Notes: generated by a model from the letters alone, not told the origin. A stretch of DNA of 64,000 nucleotides from Acidovorax soli (GCF_014207955.1 NZ_JACHLK010000004.1:124001-188000), one strand, 5' to 3'; shown: positions 9,006 to 18,099, counted from the first letter of the stretch. Made by a program: numbers and translations.

Positions 9006-9797
9006 TCAAACAATGCGCAGTTTCAGGTTCGGAAAGCGGTCGATGTGGATCTCGATCTCGTCGCCTTGGACCACCGGGCCCACGTTCTCGGGCGTGCCCG
9101 AGTAGATGATGTCGCCGGGCTTGAGCTCGAAGGCGCGCGAAAGGCGGCTGATCTGCTCGGCCACCGACCAGATCATGTGCTGCAGCGTGGCGCTCTGCTT
9201 GGTCGTGCCGTTGACCTTGAGCCAGATATCGCCACTGGTGATGTGGCCCACCTGGCTCACCGGGTAGAGCGGGCCCACGGGCGCGGACTGGTCGAAGGCC
9301 TTGCCGATCTCCCAGGGCTTCTTCTGGTCGCCCATCTCGCGCTGCAGGTCGCGGCGCGTCATGTCCAGGCCCAGCGAATAGCCGAACACATGGTCCAGCG
9401 CCTTCTCGACCGGGATGTCGCGCCCGCCCTTGGCCAGGGCCACGACCAGCTCCACCTCGTAGTGGTAGTTCTTGGTCAAGGTGGGGTAGGCGTGGTCGGC
9501 CACCACGCCGGGCTGCACGAACTGGATCGCGTCGGCCGGCTTCTGGAAGAAGAAGGGCGGCTCGCGCGTCGGGTCCGAGCCCATCTCGCGTGCATGGGCC
9601 GCGTAGTTGCGGCCGATGCAGTAGACGCGGCGCACGGGGAACACCTGGTCGCTGCCCACGATGGGAATCGTGGTCTGCGGCAGGTCGAAGGGGGTGGCGG
9701 CGGCCTTGCTGGCGCCTGCGGGCAGGGCGCAGCCGGCAACGGCGCCGGTGGCGAGGAGGGCGGAATGGGTCAAGATAGTGCGTCGGGGTTGGTCCAT
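9006..9797 (-). CDS. Fumarylpyruvate hydrolase-like protein (FAH family) with a twin-arginine-type leader
   Basis: This 263-residue protein has a body typical of the fumarylacetoacetate-hydrolase superfamily close to NagK: VRRVYCIGRNYAAHAREMG, EPPFFFQKPADAI, HYEVELVVALAKGG (metal-binding Glu residues), DMTRRDLQ and SGTPENVGPVVQGD. It would split fumarylpyruvate into fumarate and pyruvate, the step after NagL. Odd feature: the start at 9797 gives a 30-residue leader PRRTILTHSALLATGAVAGC with a twin arginine, a hydrophobic stretch and a lipobox-like AGC, which a cytosolic enzyme should not need. No good internal ATG removes it. The gene is convergent with nagR and separate from the nagG operon. 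Confidence 0.8.
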   Translation of the reverse strand: MDQPRRTILTHSALLATGAVAGCALPAGASKAAATPFDLPQTTIPIVGSDQVFPVRRVYCIGRNYAAHAREMGSDPTREPPFFFQKPADAIQFVQPGVVADHAYPTLTKNYHYEVELVVALAKGGRDIPVEKALDHVFGYSLGLDMTRRDLQREMGDQKKPWEIGKAFDQSAPVGPLYPVSQVGHITSGDIWLKVNGTTKQSATLQHMIWSVAEQISRLSRAFELKPGDIIYSGTPENVGPVVQGDEIEIHIDRFPNLKLRIV

Positions 9798-9928
9798 GGG
9801 TCGTGTCTCCTTGGGTTGTTGTCGTGGTGCTTCTGTGATTGTTGGAGCGCCCGGCGCGCGCAACTTGCACGCAGCTACGCCGAAACTGGACACAGTCCAC
9901 ACCGCCGCGCGGCCGCTACCATTGGCGC

Positions 9929-10849
9929 ATGCCCTCGCCGCACCGCCCCAACGCCCATGCCCGCCTGTACGGCATGCAGGAGCGTGCCGAGCACCTGGAC
10001 TTCGACATCCGTTTCCAGGGCGCGCGCGACGTGCTGAGCCGGCCGCACCGGCACGAGTATTTCCAGATCCAGGTGAGCCTGGAAGGCGGCGACCGGCAGG
10101 TGGTGGGCACGGCCACGCGGCCCTTCGGCACGGGCACGCTGAGCTTTGTGCTGCCCTACCGCATGCACGTGGTGCCGCACCCGGTGGGGGCGCGCTACGC
10201 CATCATCAATTTCGACCAGCGCTTTCTCTGGCCCGAACTCGACGTACCCGCGCTCGATCTGGAGGACGTGGCCATGGCGCAGTACCCGGAGCTGGCGCCC
10301 TTTCTGTTCCAGGAGCACCTGGATTTCACCTTCGGCCCCGAGGACTTCGCACAGATCCGCCAGTGGCTCGATGCCCTGGTGGCCCACAACCAGCCGCGCA
10401 CGCTGGGCTCGGCGGCCAGCATCCGCGGCCTGCTGCTGCAGCTGCTGGGCCTGGCCTGCACGCGCTTTGCTGCCGACCTGCATGCCCAGGCCGCGCGCCA
10501 CCACCGGCAGGGCGGCGTGCACCACGACGCCCTGCAGCGCGCGCTGCGCCACCTGCGCGAGCACTCGCACGAGGACATTGCGCTCACCGACACGGCAGCG
10601 GCCGTGGCGCTGTCGCCCAACTACCTCGCGCACCTGCTCAAGAAGCAGACGGGCCGCACCTTCACTGAATTGCTGACCGAGCGGCGCCTGGAGCATGCGC
10701 GCGAGCTGCTGGCGGGCTCCGACACGCTGATCCGCGAGATCGCGCACCAAAGCGGATTCCATGACGAGGCCTACTTCAGCCGCCGCTTCCGGCAGGACGT
10801 GGGTGTGACCCCGCGCCAGTTCCGCCAGCAGGCCCGCAGCCGCAGCTGA
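9929..10849 (+). CDS. AraC-family regulator with N-terminal cupin-type sensor
   Basis: This 306-residue protein has an N-terminal ligand-binding domain (about 1-180) with the cupin-like RPHRHEYFQIQVSLEGG. A C-terminal AraC double helix-turn-helix (about 205-305) shows ALTDTAAAVALSPNYLAHLLKKQTG, abbreviated here by SPNYLAHLLKK, then FTELLTERRLEHARELL and IAHQSGFHDEAYFSRRFRQDVG (key residues GFHDEAYFSRRF). It is divergent from the fumarylpyruvate-hydrolase-like gene and may control it. The frame is open upstream to 9839, but the ATG at 9929 (MPSPHRPNAH) gives a normal family N terminus. The effector is unknown. Confidence 0.85.
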   Translation: MPSPHRPNAHARLYGMQERAEHLDFDIRFQGARDVLSRPHRHEYFQIQVSLEGGDRQVVGTATRPFGTGTLSFVLPYRMHVVPHPVGARYAIINFDQRFLWPELDVPALDLEDVAMAQYPELAPFLFQEHLDFTFGPEDFAQIRQWLDALVAHNQPRTLGSAASIRGLLLQLLGLACTRFAADLHAQAARHHRQGGVHHDALQRALRHLREHSHEDIALTDTAAAVALSPNYLAHLLKKQTGRTFTELLTERRLEHARELLAGSDTLIREIAHQSGFHDEAYFSRRFRQDVGVTPRQFRQQARSRS

Positions 10850-10852
10850 GCC

Positions 10853-11875
10853 TCACCCGGGAAGTGGAAGGCCCGCGCGGTCGCCGAGTGCGTGCAGCGC
10901 GGCGCGCAGGCCCGGTGGCAGCGGAATGCCGTCAAGGCTGCGCTGCTGTTCGCACACGGCCTGGCGCTGGCCCGGGTAGCGTGCACCGGGGCCGCCGGCC
11001 TGCAAATAGGTCTGCAGCCAGGCCGCCACGCTGGCATCGAAGGCCTCGCGCCCGGTGGCCAATGCGGGGTTGATCACCAGGGCGAAGGCGCTGGCATTGG
11101 CCGCGGACCCTGCCGTGCCGCTGGTCGCCTCCGGCGCGATGCCGCCCATGCTCGCAGCCAGGCACTCCACCAGCATGGCCAGGCCCAGGCCCTTGTGGCC
11201 GGCAATCGGCTGCATGGCACCTTGCAGTGCCCGCACCGGGTCGGTGGTGGGTTGGCTGTCGGGCCCCAGGGCCCAGTCGGGCGGGATGGTCGTCTGGCCC
11301 TCGCGCGCCGCCTGGGCCACATGGCCGCGCGCCACCACGCTGTGGGCCATGTCGAACACCAATGGGGCCCGGCCCGTGGCCGGCAACGCAAAGGCCAGGG
11401 GGTTGTTGCCGATCACCGGGCCGTTGGCGCCGGGCAGGGCCATCACCGGTGGCGTGCGCTGGCACAGCAAGGCGAAGAAGCCCTGCTCGGCCGCGGCGGC
11501 CACGTACACGGCCAGCGCGCCCAGGTGCCCCGTGGCGCGGATGTGGCAGGCCACCAGTGGCTGCTGGCGCGCCCGGGCCAGGGCCTCCTCGACGGCATGG
11601 GTTGCCTCCACCTGGCCCAGGCCGCCGCCGCCATCGCAGCGCAGCCAGCCGGGGGCTGTTTCCTCGGTGCGGGGCCGGGCCTGCGCGTTCACCTCGCCGC
11701 TGGCCAGCCGGTCCACATAGCCGGGCAGGCGCGCGATGCCATGGGTGTCGATGCCGCGCAGGCTGGTGCGCACCAGCAGCCGCGCGGTGAGCGCTGCGTC
11801 GGCGCTGCCCACGCCCTGGGTGGCCAAGACGGCGCCGGCCCAGTCCTGCAGAGCCGTCGCGTCCACCGAACTCAT
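10853..11875 (-). CDS. Ldh_2-family NAD(P)-dependent dehydrogenase (malate/sulfolactate/ureidoglycolate type)
   Basis: This 340-residue protein belongs to the malate/L-lactate dehydrogenase family unrelated to ordinary LDH. Characteristic segments are SLRGIDTHGIARLPGY near residue 40, the ATGHLGALAVYV block with the catalytic His, GNNPLAFALPA, and GHKGLGLAMLVE. The family oxidises or reduces 2-hydroxy acids. Its ATG overlaps the stop of the upstream Bug gene as ATGA, so the two are translationally coupled. As the last gene of the lyase/CoA-transferase operon, it probably handles a hydroxy or keto acid from that pathway. The substrate cannot be deduced. Confidence 0.82.
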   Translation of the reverse strand: MSSVDATALQDWAGAVLATQGVGSADAALTARLLVRTSLRGIDTHGIARLPGYVDRLASGEVNAQARPRTEETAPGWLRCDGGGGLGQVEATHAVEEALARARQQPLVACHIRATGHLGALAVYVAAAAEQGFFALLCQRTPPVMALPGANGPVIGNNPLAFALPATGRAPLVFDMAHSVVARGHVAQAAREGQTTIPPDWALGPDSQPTTDPVRALQGAMQPIAGHKGLGLAMLVECLAASMGGIAPEATSGTAGSAANASAFALVINPALATGREAFDASVAAWLQTYLQAGGPGARYPGQRQAVCEQQRSLDGIPLPPGLRAALHALGDRAGLPLPG

Positions 11876-12861
11876 TCCACCGTCACGCCGGCCTTCTTCA
11901 CCAGGCGGGCGTAGCGCTCCTGCTCGGTCTTGAAGAACTGCAGCGAGGCTTCGGGCGACATGGGGTTGATGATGTTCTCCTGCTTGGCCATGGCCTCCTT
12001 GGTTTCGGGCATGGCGAAGGCGGCCACCACGGCGCCATGCAGGCGCTTGACCTCGGCGGGCGGCAGCTTGGCCGGGCCGACCACGGCGAACCAGCCGGCC
12101 ACGTCCACGTCGGGAAAGCCCTGTTCGGCAATCGTCGGCAGATCGGGCAGCGAGGGTACGCGCTGCTTGCCCATGATGCCGATGGCGCGCAGTGCGCCGG
12201 CCTTGAGCTGGCCCTGCACGGCGGGCAGTGCCACCGCGCCGATCTCGACCTGGCCGCTCATCAGGTCCGTGACCATGGGGCCCACGCCCTTGTAGGGAAT
12301 GTGGCGCACCTCCACGCCCGCCGCTTCCATGAACATGGCACCGGCCAGGTGGATGATGGTGCCGTTGCCCGAGGAGGCGTAGTTGTAGCCGTCGGGCTTG
12401 GCCTTGAGCAGGGCCTGCAGCTCCTTGGCATTCTTCGCCGGGATCTTGGGATTGACCACCAGCACAAAGGGCGTGGCACCCACCACCGAGATCGGTGTGA
12501 TGTCGCCCACGGCATCGAAGGGCATCTTCTTGAACACGCTGGGGTTGACCACGTGGTTGTTGGACACCACGCCCAGCGTGAGTCCATCGGCCGGCGCCCG
12601 CACGATGACCGAGGCGCCGGTGATGCCGCCCGCCCCCGGCAGGTTCTCGATGGCCACGGGCTGGCCACCCAGCGCCTTGATCAGTTGCGGCGCGGCGGCG
12701 CGCATGATGGTGTCCACCCCCGAGCCGGCGCCCACGGGCAGCACCATGCGGATGGGCTTGTCGTTGGCGCGCACGGACGCGGCGGCGCCGCACAGCGCCA
12801 GACCGGCAAGCAGCAGGGCGGCGCGGCGGCGTTGCGGGAAGGGGAGGGTGGTGGTTGGCAT
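11872..12861 (-). CDS. Bug/TctC-family periplasmic solute-binding protein
   Basis: This 329-residue tripartite-tricarboxylate-transporter-type binding protein has a signal peptide (RRRAALLLAGLALCGAAASVRA). It shows the family hallmarks PIRMVLPVGAGSGVDTIMR, NLPGAGGITGA, YASSGNGTIIHLAG and LPDLPTIAEQGFPD. Such proteins bind carboxylates or aromatic acids with a conserved carboxylate pincer. No TctA or TctB gene lies nearby, so it is a solitary Bug protein, common in beta-proteobacteria. It sits between the CoA-transferase and dehydrogenase genes and presumably supplies or senses the operon's substrate. Confidence 0.9.
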   Translation of the reverse strand: MPTTTLPFPQRRRAALLLAGLALCGAAASVRANDKPIRMVLPVGAGSGVDTIMRAAAPQLIKALGGQPVAIENLPGAGGITGASVIVRAPADGLTLGVVSNNHVVNPSVFKKMPFDAVGDITPISVVGATPFVLVVNPKIPAKNAKELQALLKAKPDGYNYASSGNGTIIHLAGAMFMEAAGVEVRHIPYKGVGPMVTDLMSGQVEIGAVALPAVQGQLKAGALRAIGIMGKQRVPSLPDLPTIAEQGFPDVDVAGWFAVVGPAKLPPAEVKRLHGAVVAAFAMPETKEAMAKQENIINPMSPEASLQFFKTEQERYARLVKKAGVTVE

Positions 12862-12902
12862 GGTGCTTGTCTCCTGGGTTCTTGTAGGGTGGTGGCAAAG
12901 GG

Positions 12903-14060
12903 TCAGGCCGGTACATGGCGGGCGAGGCCGGCGAGGATTTCCTCGGTGTGCTCGCCCACGCGCGGCAGCGGGCGGCGCACGCCGGGGCGGCGCCCGTCCA
13001 TGCGCAGGGGCAGCAGCACCACGTCGGTGGTGCCGCCGTCGTCGGTTTGCATGGGCACCAGGCCGCCGCTGGCCTGGAGGTGGGGGTCGTCCATCAGTTG
13101 GTCGGGCCGTACGATGGGCGCGTAAGGAATACCGGCGGCTTCCAGCCGGGGCGCGAGGTCCTGCACGCGGTGGTGCTGCAGGATGGCGCCGAGCTTGTGC
13201 AGCAGCTCCGGGCGCACCGCCACGCGCAGCGCGTTGGTGGCCAGGGCCGGGTCGGCCGCGAGCTCGGGTGCCTCGATCACGCGGCACAGCGTGAGGAACT
13301 GCTTGTCGCTCACCGCGCCGATGAACAGCTGCTCGCCGCCGGCCAACGTGAACACGTCGTACACACTCCAGGCCGACACGCGCGAGGGCATGGGCGGCGG
13401 TGCCTCGCCCGTCATGGCGTATTGCTGCATGTGCTGCGCGGCCAGGAACACGCAGTTCTCGAACAGCGCGCTCTGGATCTCCTGGCCACGGCCCGTGAAG
13501 TCGCGCTCGCGCAGCGCGGCCAGCACGCCGATGGCGCCGAACATGCCGCCCATGATGTCGTTGACCGAGGTGCCCGCGCGCAGCGGCCGACCGACCGGGC
13601 CCGTCATGTACGACAGGCCGCCCATCATCTGCACCACCTCGTCCAGCGCCAGCCGGTTCTCGTAGGGGCCGGGCATGAAGCCCTTGTGCGTGACATAGAT
13701 CAGGCGCGGAAAGCGCGCGGACAGGGTGGCGTAGTCCAGCCCGAAGCTGGCCATCAGCCCGGGGCGGAAGTTCTCCAGCACCACATCGCAGGTGCCTGCC
13801 AGTTCGGCCGCGGTGGCGCGGCCTTCCTCGGTGGCGATGTCGATCACCACGCTCTTCTTGTTGCGGTTGAAGGAGCGGAAGAAGCCGATCCCCAGGCCCG
13901 GCAGGTCGCGCGTCTTGTCGCCGCCGGGCGGCTCGACCTTGATGACCTCGGCCCCCAGGTCGGCCAACACCATGCCGCAGGTGGGGCCCATGACCATGTG
14001 GGTGAATTCGAGGACGCGCACGCCCGTGAGGGGCAGGCGGGGTTCGGTGGGGGCGCTCAT
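12903..14060 (-). CDS. Class III (CaiB/BaiF) CoA-transferase
   Basis: This 385-residue family III CoA-transferase has the N-terminal LPLTGVRVLEFTHMVMGPTCG and LADLGAEVIKVEPPGGDKTR, and NRNKKSVVIDI. The catalytic Asp sits in RLALDEVVQMMGGL near residue 170. These enzymes move CoA between carboxylic acids through an Asp-bound thioester. The upstream neighbour is an HMG-CoA-lyase-like enzyme, so the probable role is making the CoA ester that the lyase cleaves, using succinyl-CoA or another donor. Members acting on citramalate, itaconate, formate/oxalate or carnitine cannot be told apart by eye. Confidence 0.88.
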   Translation of the reverse strand: MSAPTEPRLPLTGVRVLEFTHMVMGPTCGMVLADLGAEVIKVEPPGGDKTRDLPGLGIGFFRSFNRNKKSVVIDIATEEGRATAAELAGTCDVVLENFRPGLMASFGLDYATLSARFPRLIYVTHKGFMPGPYENRLALDEVVQMMGGLSYMTGPVGRPLRAGTSVNDIMGGMFGAIGVLAALRERDFTGRGQEIQSALFENCVFLAAQHMQQYAMTGEAPPPMPSRVSAWSVYDVFTLAGGEQLFIGAVSDKQFLTLCRVIEAPELAADPALATNALRVAVRPELLHKLGAILQHHRVQDLAPRLEAAGIPYAPIVRPDQLMDDPHLQASGGLVPMQTDDGGTTDVVLLPLRMDGRRPGVRRPLPRVGEHTEEILAGLARHVPA

Positions 14061-14084
14061 GGCGGTTTTCCTTGTAGGGCAGGG

Positions 14085-15038
14085 TCAGGCCGGCACGGCG
14101 GCCGGCTGGGGAAAGGTCTTGGGCAGGCCGGCGCGCCACAGCGTGCCGTGCAGGGTCTCGCCCGCCAGCCAGCCGGCCACCTGGCCGCGCAGGGCCAGCA
14201 GCCCGGCGATGTCGATGCCGGTGGCGATGCCCATGCTGCCCAGCAGGTAGGCCAGGTCTTCGGTCGAGACATTGCCGCTGGCACCGGGCGCATGCGGGCA
14301 GCCGCCGATGCCGGCCAGGCAGGCATCGAAGCGGTCCACGCCCACTTCGAGCGCGGCGTAGACGTTGGCCAGGCCCAGGCCGCGCGTGTCGTGGAAGTGG
14401 CCGCACCAGAAACGCTCGCCCGCAATGCGCACGGCGTCCTCGAACAGGTCGCGCACCATGGCCGGGTCGGCATAGCCCACGGTGTCGGCCAGGCTCACGC
14501 GGTCGGCGCCAGCGTCGAGCAGGGCCTGCATCAGGCGCAGCACCTCGGTTTTGTCCACGGTGCCCTGCAGCGTGCAGCCAAAGGCCGTGCCCACGCCGCC
14601 TTCGATCAGGGTGCGGCTACCGGCGGCATCGCGTGCGGCGCGGATGCGCGCCACCTCGGCCACCACCTCGTCGGGCGTCTTGCGCAGGTTGGCCAGGCTG
14701 TGGGCGTGGCTGGCCGACAGCGGCACGATCATCAGGTCGGCACCACCTGCAATCGCGCTCTCGGCGCCGCGCAGGTTGGGCACCAGCACCGAGGCGAACA
14801 GCCCCGGCAGGGTCTTGGCATAGGCCAGCAGCTCGCCCGTGTCCGCGAGTTGCGGCAGCAGCCGCGCGGGCACGAAGGAGCCGACCTCGATCTCGCGCTG
14901 GCCAGCGGCATGGGCGGCGTGGATCCAGGCGCGCTTGTGTTCGGTGGGCAGGATGGTGGCAATGCTCTGCAGGCCATCGCGCAGGCCGACTTCGCGGATG
15001 GTGGCGGCGCGGGGCAGGCGGGCGCTCGTGGGGGGCAT
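14085..15038 (-). CDS. HMG-CoA lyase-like aldol lyase (DRE-TIM family)
   Basis: This 317-residue DRE-TIM metallolyase has the substrate/metal motif IREVGLRDGLQS near the N terminus, VGSFVPARLLPQLAD, SLADTVGYADP, the metal-binding GHFHDTRGLG and the C-terminal GIGGCPHAPGASGNVSTEDL carrying the catalytic Cys loop. It matches 3-hydroxy-3-methylglutaryl-CoA lyase and citramalyl-CoA lyase relatives, which release acetyl-CoA or pyruvate from branched hydroxy-acyl-CoAs. It is first in the operon and divergent from a LysR gene. The ATG at 15038 (MPPTSARLPRAATIREVG) is chosen because a longer frame to 15122 runs through the operator region. Confidence 0.88.
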   Translation of the reverse strand: MPPTSARLPRAATIREVGLRDGLQSIATILPTEHKRAWIHAAHAAGQREIEVGSFVPARLLPQLADTGELLAYAKTLPGLFASVLVPNLRGAESAIAGGADLMIVPLSASHAHSLANLRKTPDEVVAEVARIRAARDAAGSRTLIEGGVGTAFGCTLQGTVDKTEVLRLMQALLDAGADRVSLADTVGYADPAMVRDLFEDAVRIAGERFWCGHFHDTRGLGLANVYAALEVGVDRFDACLAGIGGCPHAPGASGNVSTEDLAYLLGSMGIATGIDIAGLLALRGQVAGWLAGETLHGTLWRAGLPKTFPQPAAVPA

Positions 15039-15102
15039 GTCGTTGTCTCCAGATCTTGGATGGCACTGTAGACATTCCCGATGCGTTGCAAAAGCGGTAT
15101 TC

Positions 15103-15121
15103 TGGAAGCGATAGCGTTCCA
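15103..15121. promoter_or_regulatory. LysR-type operator candidate at the lyase/LysR divergent promoter
   Basis: Inverted repeat TGGAA-N9-TTCCA, 65 bases before the lyase start and about 33 bases before the LysR start. The spacing fits the T-N11-A layout of LysR sites. The role is inferred from position. Confidence 0.5.
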
Positions 15122-15154
15122 TATCGGAATGTTAGAGCACCACCGCTTTCTTCG

Positions 15155-16081
15155 ATGCGAGACCTCGACCTCACCACCTTGCGCCTGTTTGTCGCCGTCT
15201 GCGAGGCGCGCAACATCGCCCGCGCCGCGGAGCAGCACCACATCGTGGCCTCGGCCATCAGCAAGCGCCTGGCGCAGCTGGAGCAGCAGGTGGGCCACAC
15301 CTTGATCGACCGGCGCCGCCGCGGCGTGGTGCCCACGGGTGCGGGCGAGATCCTGCTGCAGCACGCCCGCGCCATGCTGGCCGCGGGCGACCGCGTGGGG
15401 CGCGACATGGCGGCCTATGGCAACGGCATCACGGGGCAGGTGCGTATCCTGGCCTCGGTGTCGTCGATTGCCGAGTTCCTGCCCGACGACATCGCTGCCT
15501 TCTTGCAGGCGCCGGCGCACCGCGACATCCGCGTGGACATCGAGGAAGCGGTGAGCAGCGAGCTGGTGCGCAGCCTGCGCGAGGGCGTGGTGCCCGTGGG
15601 CGTGTGCTGGGACGCGGCGGATCTGCAGGGCCTGCAGACCCGCAGCTACCGGCGCGACCACCTGGCCATCATCACCCCGTTGTCGCACCCACTGGCGCGG
15701 CGCAGGCGCTGCGCGTTCGAGGACACGCTGGCGTTCGACCACGTGGGCCTGCCCGCATCGACCGCCGTGCACACCATGCTGGCGCGCGCGGCGGCCATCA
15801 TCGGGCGGCCCGTCAACTACCGCGCGGTGGTCAGCACCTTCGATGCGTCCATGCGCTGCGTGCGCGCCGGCCTGGGCATTGCCGTGGTGCCGCGCGAGGT
15901 GGCCGCGCCCGTGGCCGCGAGCCTGGGCGTGCGTGTGCTGCCGCTCACGGACGGCTGGGCGCAGCGGCGCTTCACCGTCTGCTTCCACGACGAGAAGAAG
16001 CTCTCACCCGCCGCGCGCATGCTGGTGGAGCACCTGCACCAAGCGGCGGTGCTGGCGGAGGAAAGTCAGGCAGCCGGGTAG
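15155..16081 (+). CDS. LysR-family regulator of the adjacent acid-catabolism operon
   Basis: This 308-residue LysR protein has its DNA-binding domain at residues 1-62 (TTLRLFVAVCEARNIARAA, ASAISKRLAQLEQQVG, LIDRRRRGVVPT). The effector domain follows (GQVRILASVSSIAEFLP, FDASMRCVRAGLGIAVVP). It is divergent from the HMG-CoA-lyase-like gene across a 116-base gap that holds an inverted repeat, so it is the likely activator of that four-gene operon. The start at 15155 begins MRDLDLTTLRLF, the normal family start. Its last 16 bases overlap the convergent reductase gene. Confidence 0.88.
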   Translation: MRDLDLTTLRLFVAVCEARNIARAAEQHHIVASAISKRLAQLEQQVGHTLIDRRRRGVVPTGAGEILLQHARAMLAAGDRVGRDMAAYGNGITGQVRILASVSSIAEFLPDDIAAFLQAPAHRDIRVDIEEAVSSELVRSLREGVVPVGVCWDAADLQGLQTRSYRRDHLAIITPLSHPLARRRRCAFEDTLAFDHVGLPASTAVHTMLARAAAIIGRPVNYRAVVSTFDASMRCVRAGLGIAVVPREVAAPVAASLGVRVLPLTDGWAQRRFTVCFHDEKKLSPAARMLVEHLHQAAVLAEESQAAG

Positions 16082-17049
16082 AGGTTGCGCACGCGGGCAA
16101 ACAGCCGCACCAGGCCCAGCAGGGCGTCGATGTTCGGGGTGGCCTCGCCCACGCGCTGGCCGATCTCCTGCACCGCGGCCACGAGGGCGTCGATCTCCAG
16201 CGCGCGGCCGGCCTCCGCGTCCTGCAGCATCGAGGTCTTGAACGCGCCGAGCTTGCGCGTGAGGGCATGGCGCTCCTCGGGGCTTTGTGCGATGGGGCAG
16301 CCGATGCGGGCGCCGATGCGCCCGGCCTCCTGCATCGCAGCCGAGCAGAAGCCGCGCACCAGGTCATCGTCGAGCAGCCGGTCCACCGTGGCACCGGTGA
16401 TGGCCGAGACCGGGTTCATCGTCATATTGCCCCACAGCTTGTACCAGATGTCGTAGCGCACGTCGGCCGAGTGCGTGGCCTCGAAGCCCGCGTGGTTGAG
16501 CAGGTCGGCCAGGCGCTGCACGCGCTCGCTCTGGCCGCCGCCGGGCTCGCCGATGAGCAGGCCGCGGCCCATCTTGTGCAGCACCAGGCCGGGCTCGGGC
16601 GTGGAGGTGGCGGCATGCACCACGCAGCCCACCACCTGCGCCAGGGGAATGGCGCGCGTGATCTCACCGCCCGGGTCCACGCTGGCCAGCGGCGCATCGC
16701 CAAAGCCCGGCAGCCCCTGGCAGAACCACCAGGGCACGCCGTTCATGGCGGGCAGCACCAGGGTCTCGGGGCCGAGCAGCGACGCGATGCCCTGCGCCAC
16801 GCCCGCCAGCGCGGGGCCCTTGACGGCGATGACCACCAGGTCTTGCACGCCGAGGGAGGCCGCCTGGTCGGTGGCGTGCGCGGGCGCCTGCACCAGCCCG
16901 TCGGCCGTCTGCAGGCGCCAGCCTTTTTCGCGCAGGGCGGCCAGCGTGGCGCCGCGCGCCACCGCGCTGACCTGGGCGCGCCCTGCCGCGGCCAGCCGCG
17001 TGCCGATGAACCCGCCGATGGCGCCCGCGCCGATGATGCAAACCTTCAT
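16066..17049 (-). CDS. Ketopantoate reductase-family (ApbA/PanE) oxidoreductase
   Basis: This 327-residue NADP-dependent reductase has a Rossmann start KVCIIGAGAIGGFIG at residue 2 and VIAVKGPAL in the nucleotide domain. The C-terminal helical domain shows YDIWYKLWGNMTMNPVSAI, including the catalytic-lysine region (YKLWGN), and ALEIDALV. PanE makes pantoate for CoA synthesis, but many paralogues reduce other 2-keto acids and this one may belong to that group. No other pantothenate gene is close. The start is ATG 17049, since upstream codons in frame encode nothing family-like. It overlaps the LysR gene tail by 16 bases, convergent. Confidence 0.82.
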   Translation of the reverse strand: MKVCIIGAGAIGGFIGTRLAAAGRAQVSAVARGATLAALREKGWRLQTADGLVQAPAHATDQAASLGVQDLVVIAVKGPALAGVAQGIASLLGPETLVLPAMNGVPWWFCQGLPGFGDAPLASVDPGGEITRAIPLAQVVGCVVHAATSTPEPGLVLHKMGRGLLIGEPGGGQSERVQRLADLLNHAGFEATHSADVRYDIWYKLWGNMTMNPVSAITGATVDRLLDDDLVRGFCSAAMQEAGRIGARIGCPIAQSPEERHALTRKLGAFKTSMLQDAEAGRALEIDALVAAVQEIGQRVGEATPNIDALLGLVRLFARVRNLYPAA

Positions 17050-17133
17050 GGATGTGCCTGTAGTGGATGGACAAGGCGCGCGAGTCTGCACGGCTTGGCC
17101 GCTCCCCACAATCAATCCTTTCTGATGGATTGA

Positions 17134-18099
17134 TTAGGCGGGCTGAAGAATGCGCCGGCCTTGGGCGATGTGCTCCAGCACCAGGTCCAGGTTCTGCACG
17201 GCCGCGCCCGAGGCGCCCTTGCCCAGGTTGTCGAACACCGCGGCCAGCAGCACCTGCCCGTGCTGCGCGTTGGCAAAGACCGACAGGCGCAACTGGTTGC
17301 TGCCGTTCAGCACCTCGGGGTCCAGGTGCTCGGTGGACTCGGCCTCGGCCAGGCTGGTCACTTCCACATGGCGCTGGCCTGCGTAGTGCTGCGCCAGGGC
17401 CTGGTGGATCGTTTCGGCGGTCGTGCCCGCGGGCAGGGCGCGCAACTGCAGGGGAATGGTGAGCACGATGCCCTGGCGGAAGGCGCCATAGGCTGGCAGA
17501 AAGAAGGGGCGTGCCGCCAGGCCGGCGTGCTGCTCGATCTCGGGCGTGTGCTTGTGCGCCAGGCGCAGGCCATAGACCTGGAAGGCCGGGGCCTGCGCGC
17601 CCGGGGCTTCGTGCTCCTGCACGCGCGCGCGCCCGCCACCGGAATAGCCCGACACGGCGTGGATGGACAGCGGGTGGTCCGCTGGCACCAGGCCCGCCTG
17701 CACCAGCGGGCGCAGCAGCGCGATGGCGCCCGTGGGGTAGCAGCCGGGGTTGCTCACGCGTTGTGCGCTGGCGATGCGTTCGGCCTGGCCCGCGGCCATT
17801 TCGGGAAAGCCGTAGACCCAGCCCGGCGTGGTGCGGTGGGCCGAACTTGCATCGATCACGCGCACGGCGGGGTTGGTGATGGCGGCCACCGCCTCGCGCG
17901 CCGGCCCGTCGGGCAGGCACAGCACGGCGATGTCGCAGGCGTTGATGGCCTCGGCGCGGCGCGCCGGGTTCTTGCGGTCCTGCTCGGGCAGGGTCAAAAG
18001 GCGCAGGTCGTTGCGGCCATGCAGGCGTTCGTGGATCTGCAGGCCGGTGGTGCCCTGGTCGCCATCGATGAAGACGAGGGGTGCGTTGCTGCTGCTCAT
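17134..18099 (-). CDS. argC: N-acetyl-gamma-glutamyl-phosphate reductase, type 2
   Basis: This 321-residue enzyme of arginine synthesis reduces N-acetylglutamyl phosphate to the semialdehyde. The short type-2 form is recognised by the N-terminal [36 protein letters not shown], the catalytic Cys in [15 protein letters not shown], and [11 protein letters not shown]. Unlike most arg genes, it is not next to other arginine genes and faces a dedicated divergent LysR gene. Many beta-proteobacteria carry both type-1 and type-2 ArgC, so this may be a conditional second copy. Confidence 0.9.
   Translation of the reverse strand: MSSSNAPLVFIDGDQGTTGLQIHERLHGRNDLRLLTLPEQDRKNPARRAEAINACDIAVLCLPDGPAREAVAAITNPAVRVIDASSAHRTTPGWVYGFPEMAAGQAERIASAQRVSNPGCYPTGAIALLRPLVQAGLVPADHPLSIHAVSGYSGGGRARVQEHEAPGAQAPAFQVYGLRLAHKHTPEIEQHAGLAARPFFLPAYGAFRQGIVLTIPLQLRALPAGTTAETIHQALAQHYAGQRHVEVTSLAEAESTEHLDPEVLNGSNQLRLSVFANAQHGQVLLAAVFDNLGKGASGAAVQNLDLVLEHIAQGRRILQPA

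Noticed and set aside
12915..15071. 718-codon plus-strand frame across the lyase and CoA-transferase genes
   Set aside because: Both minus-strand genes are well-conserved families; the plus frame crosses their boundary without any domain.
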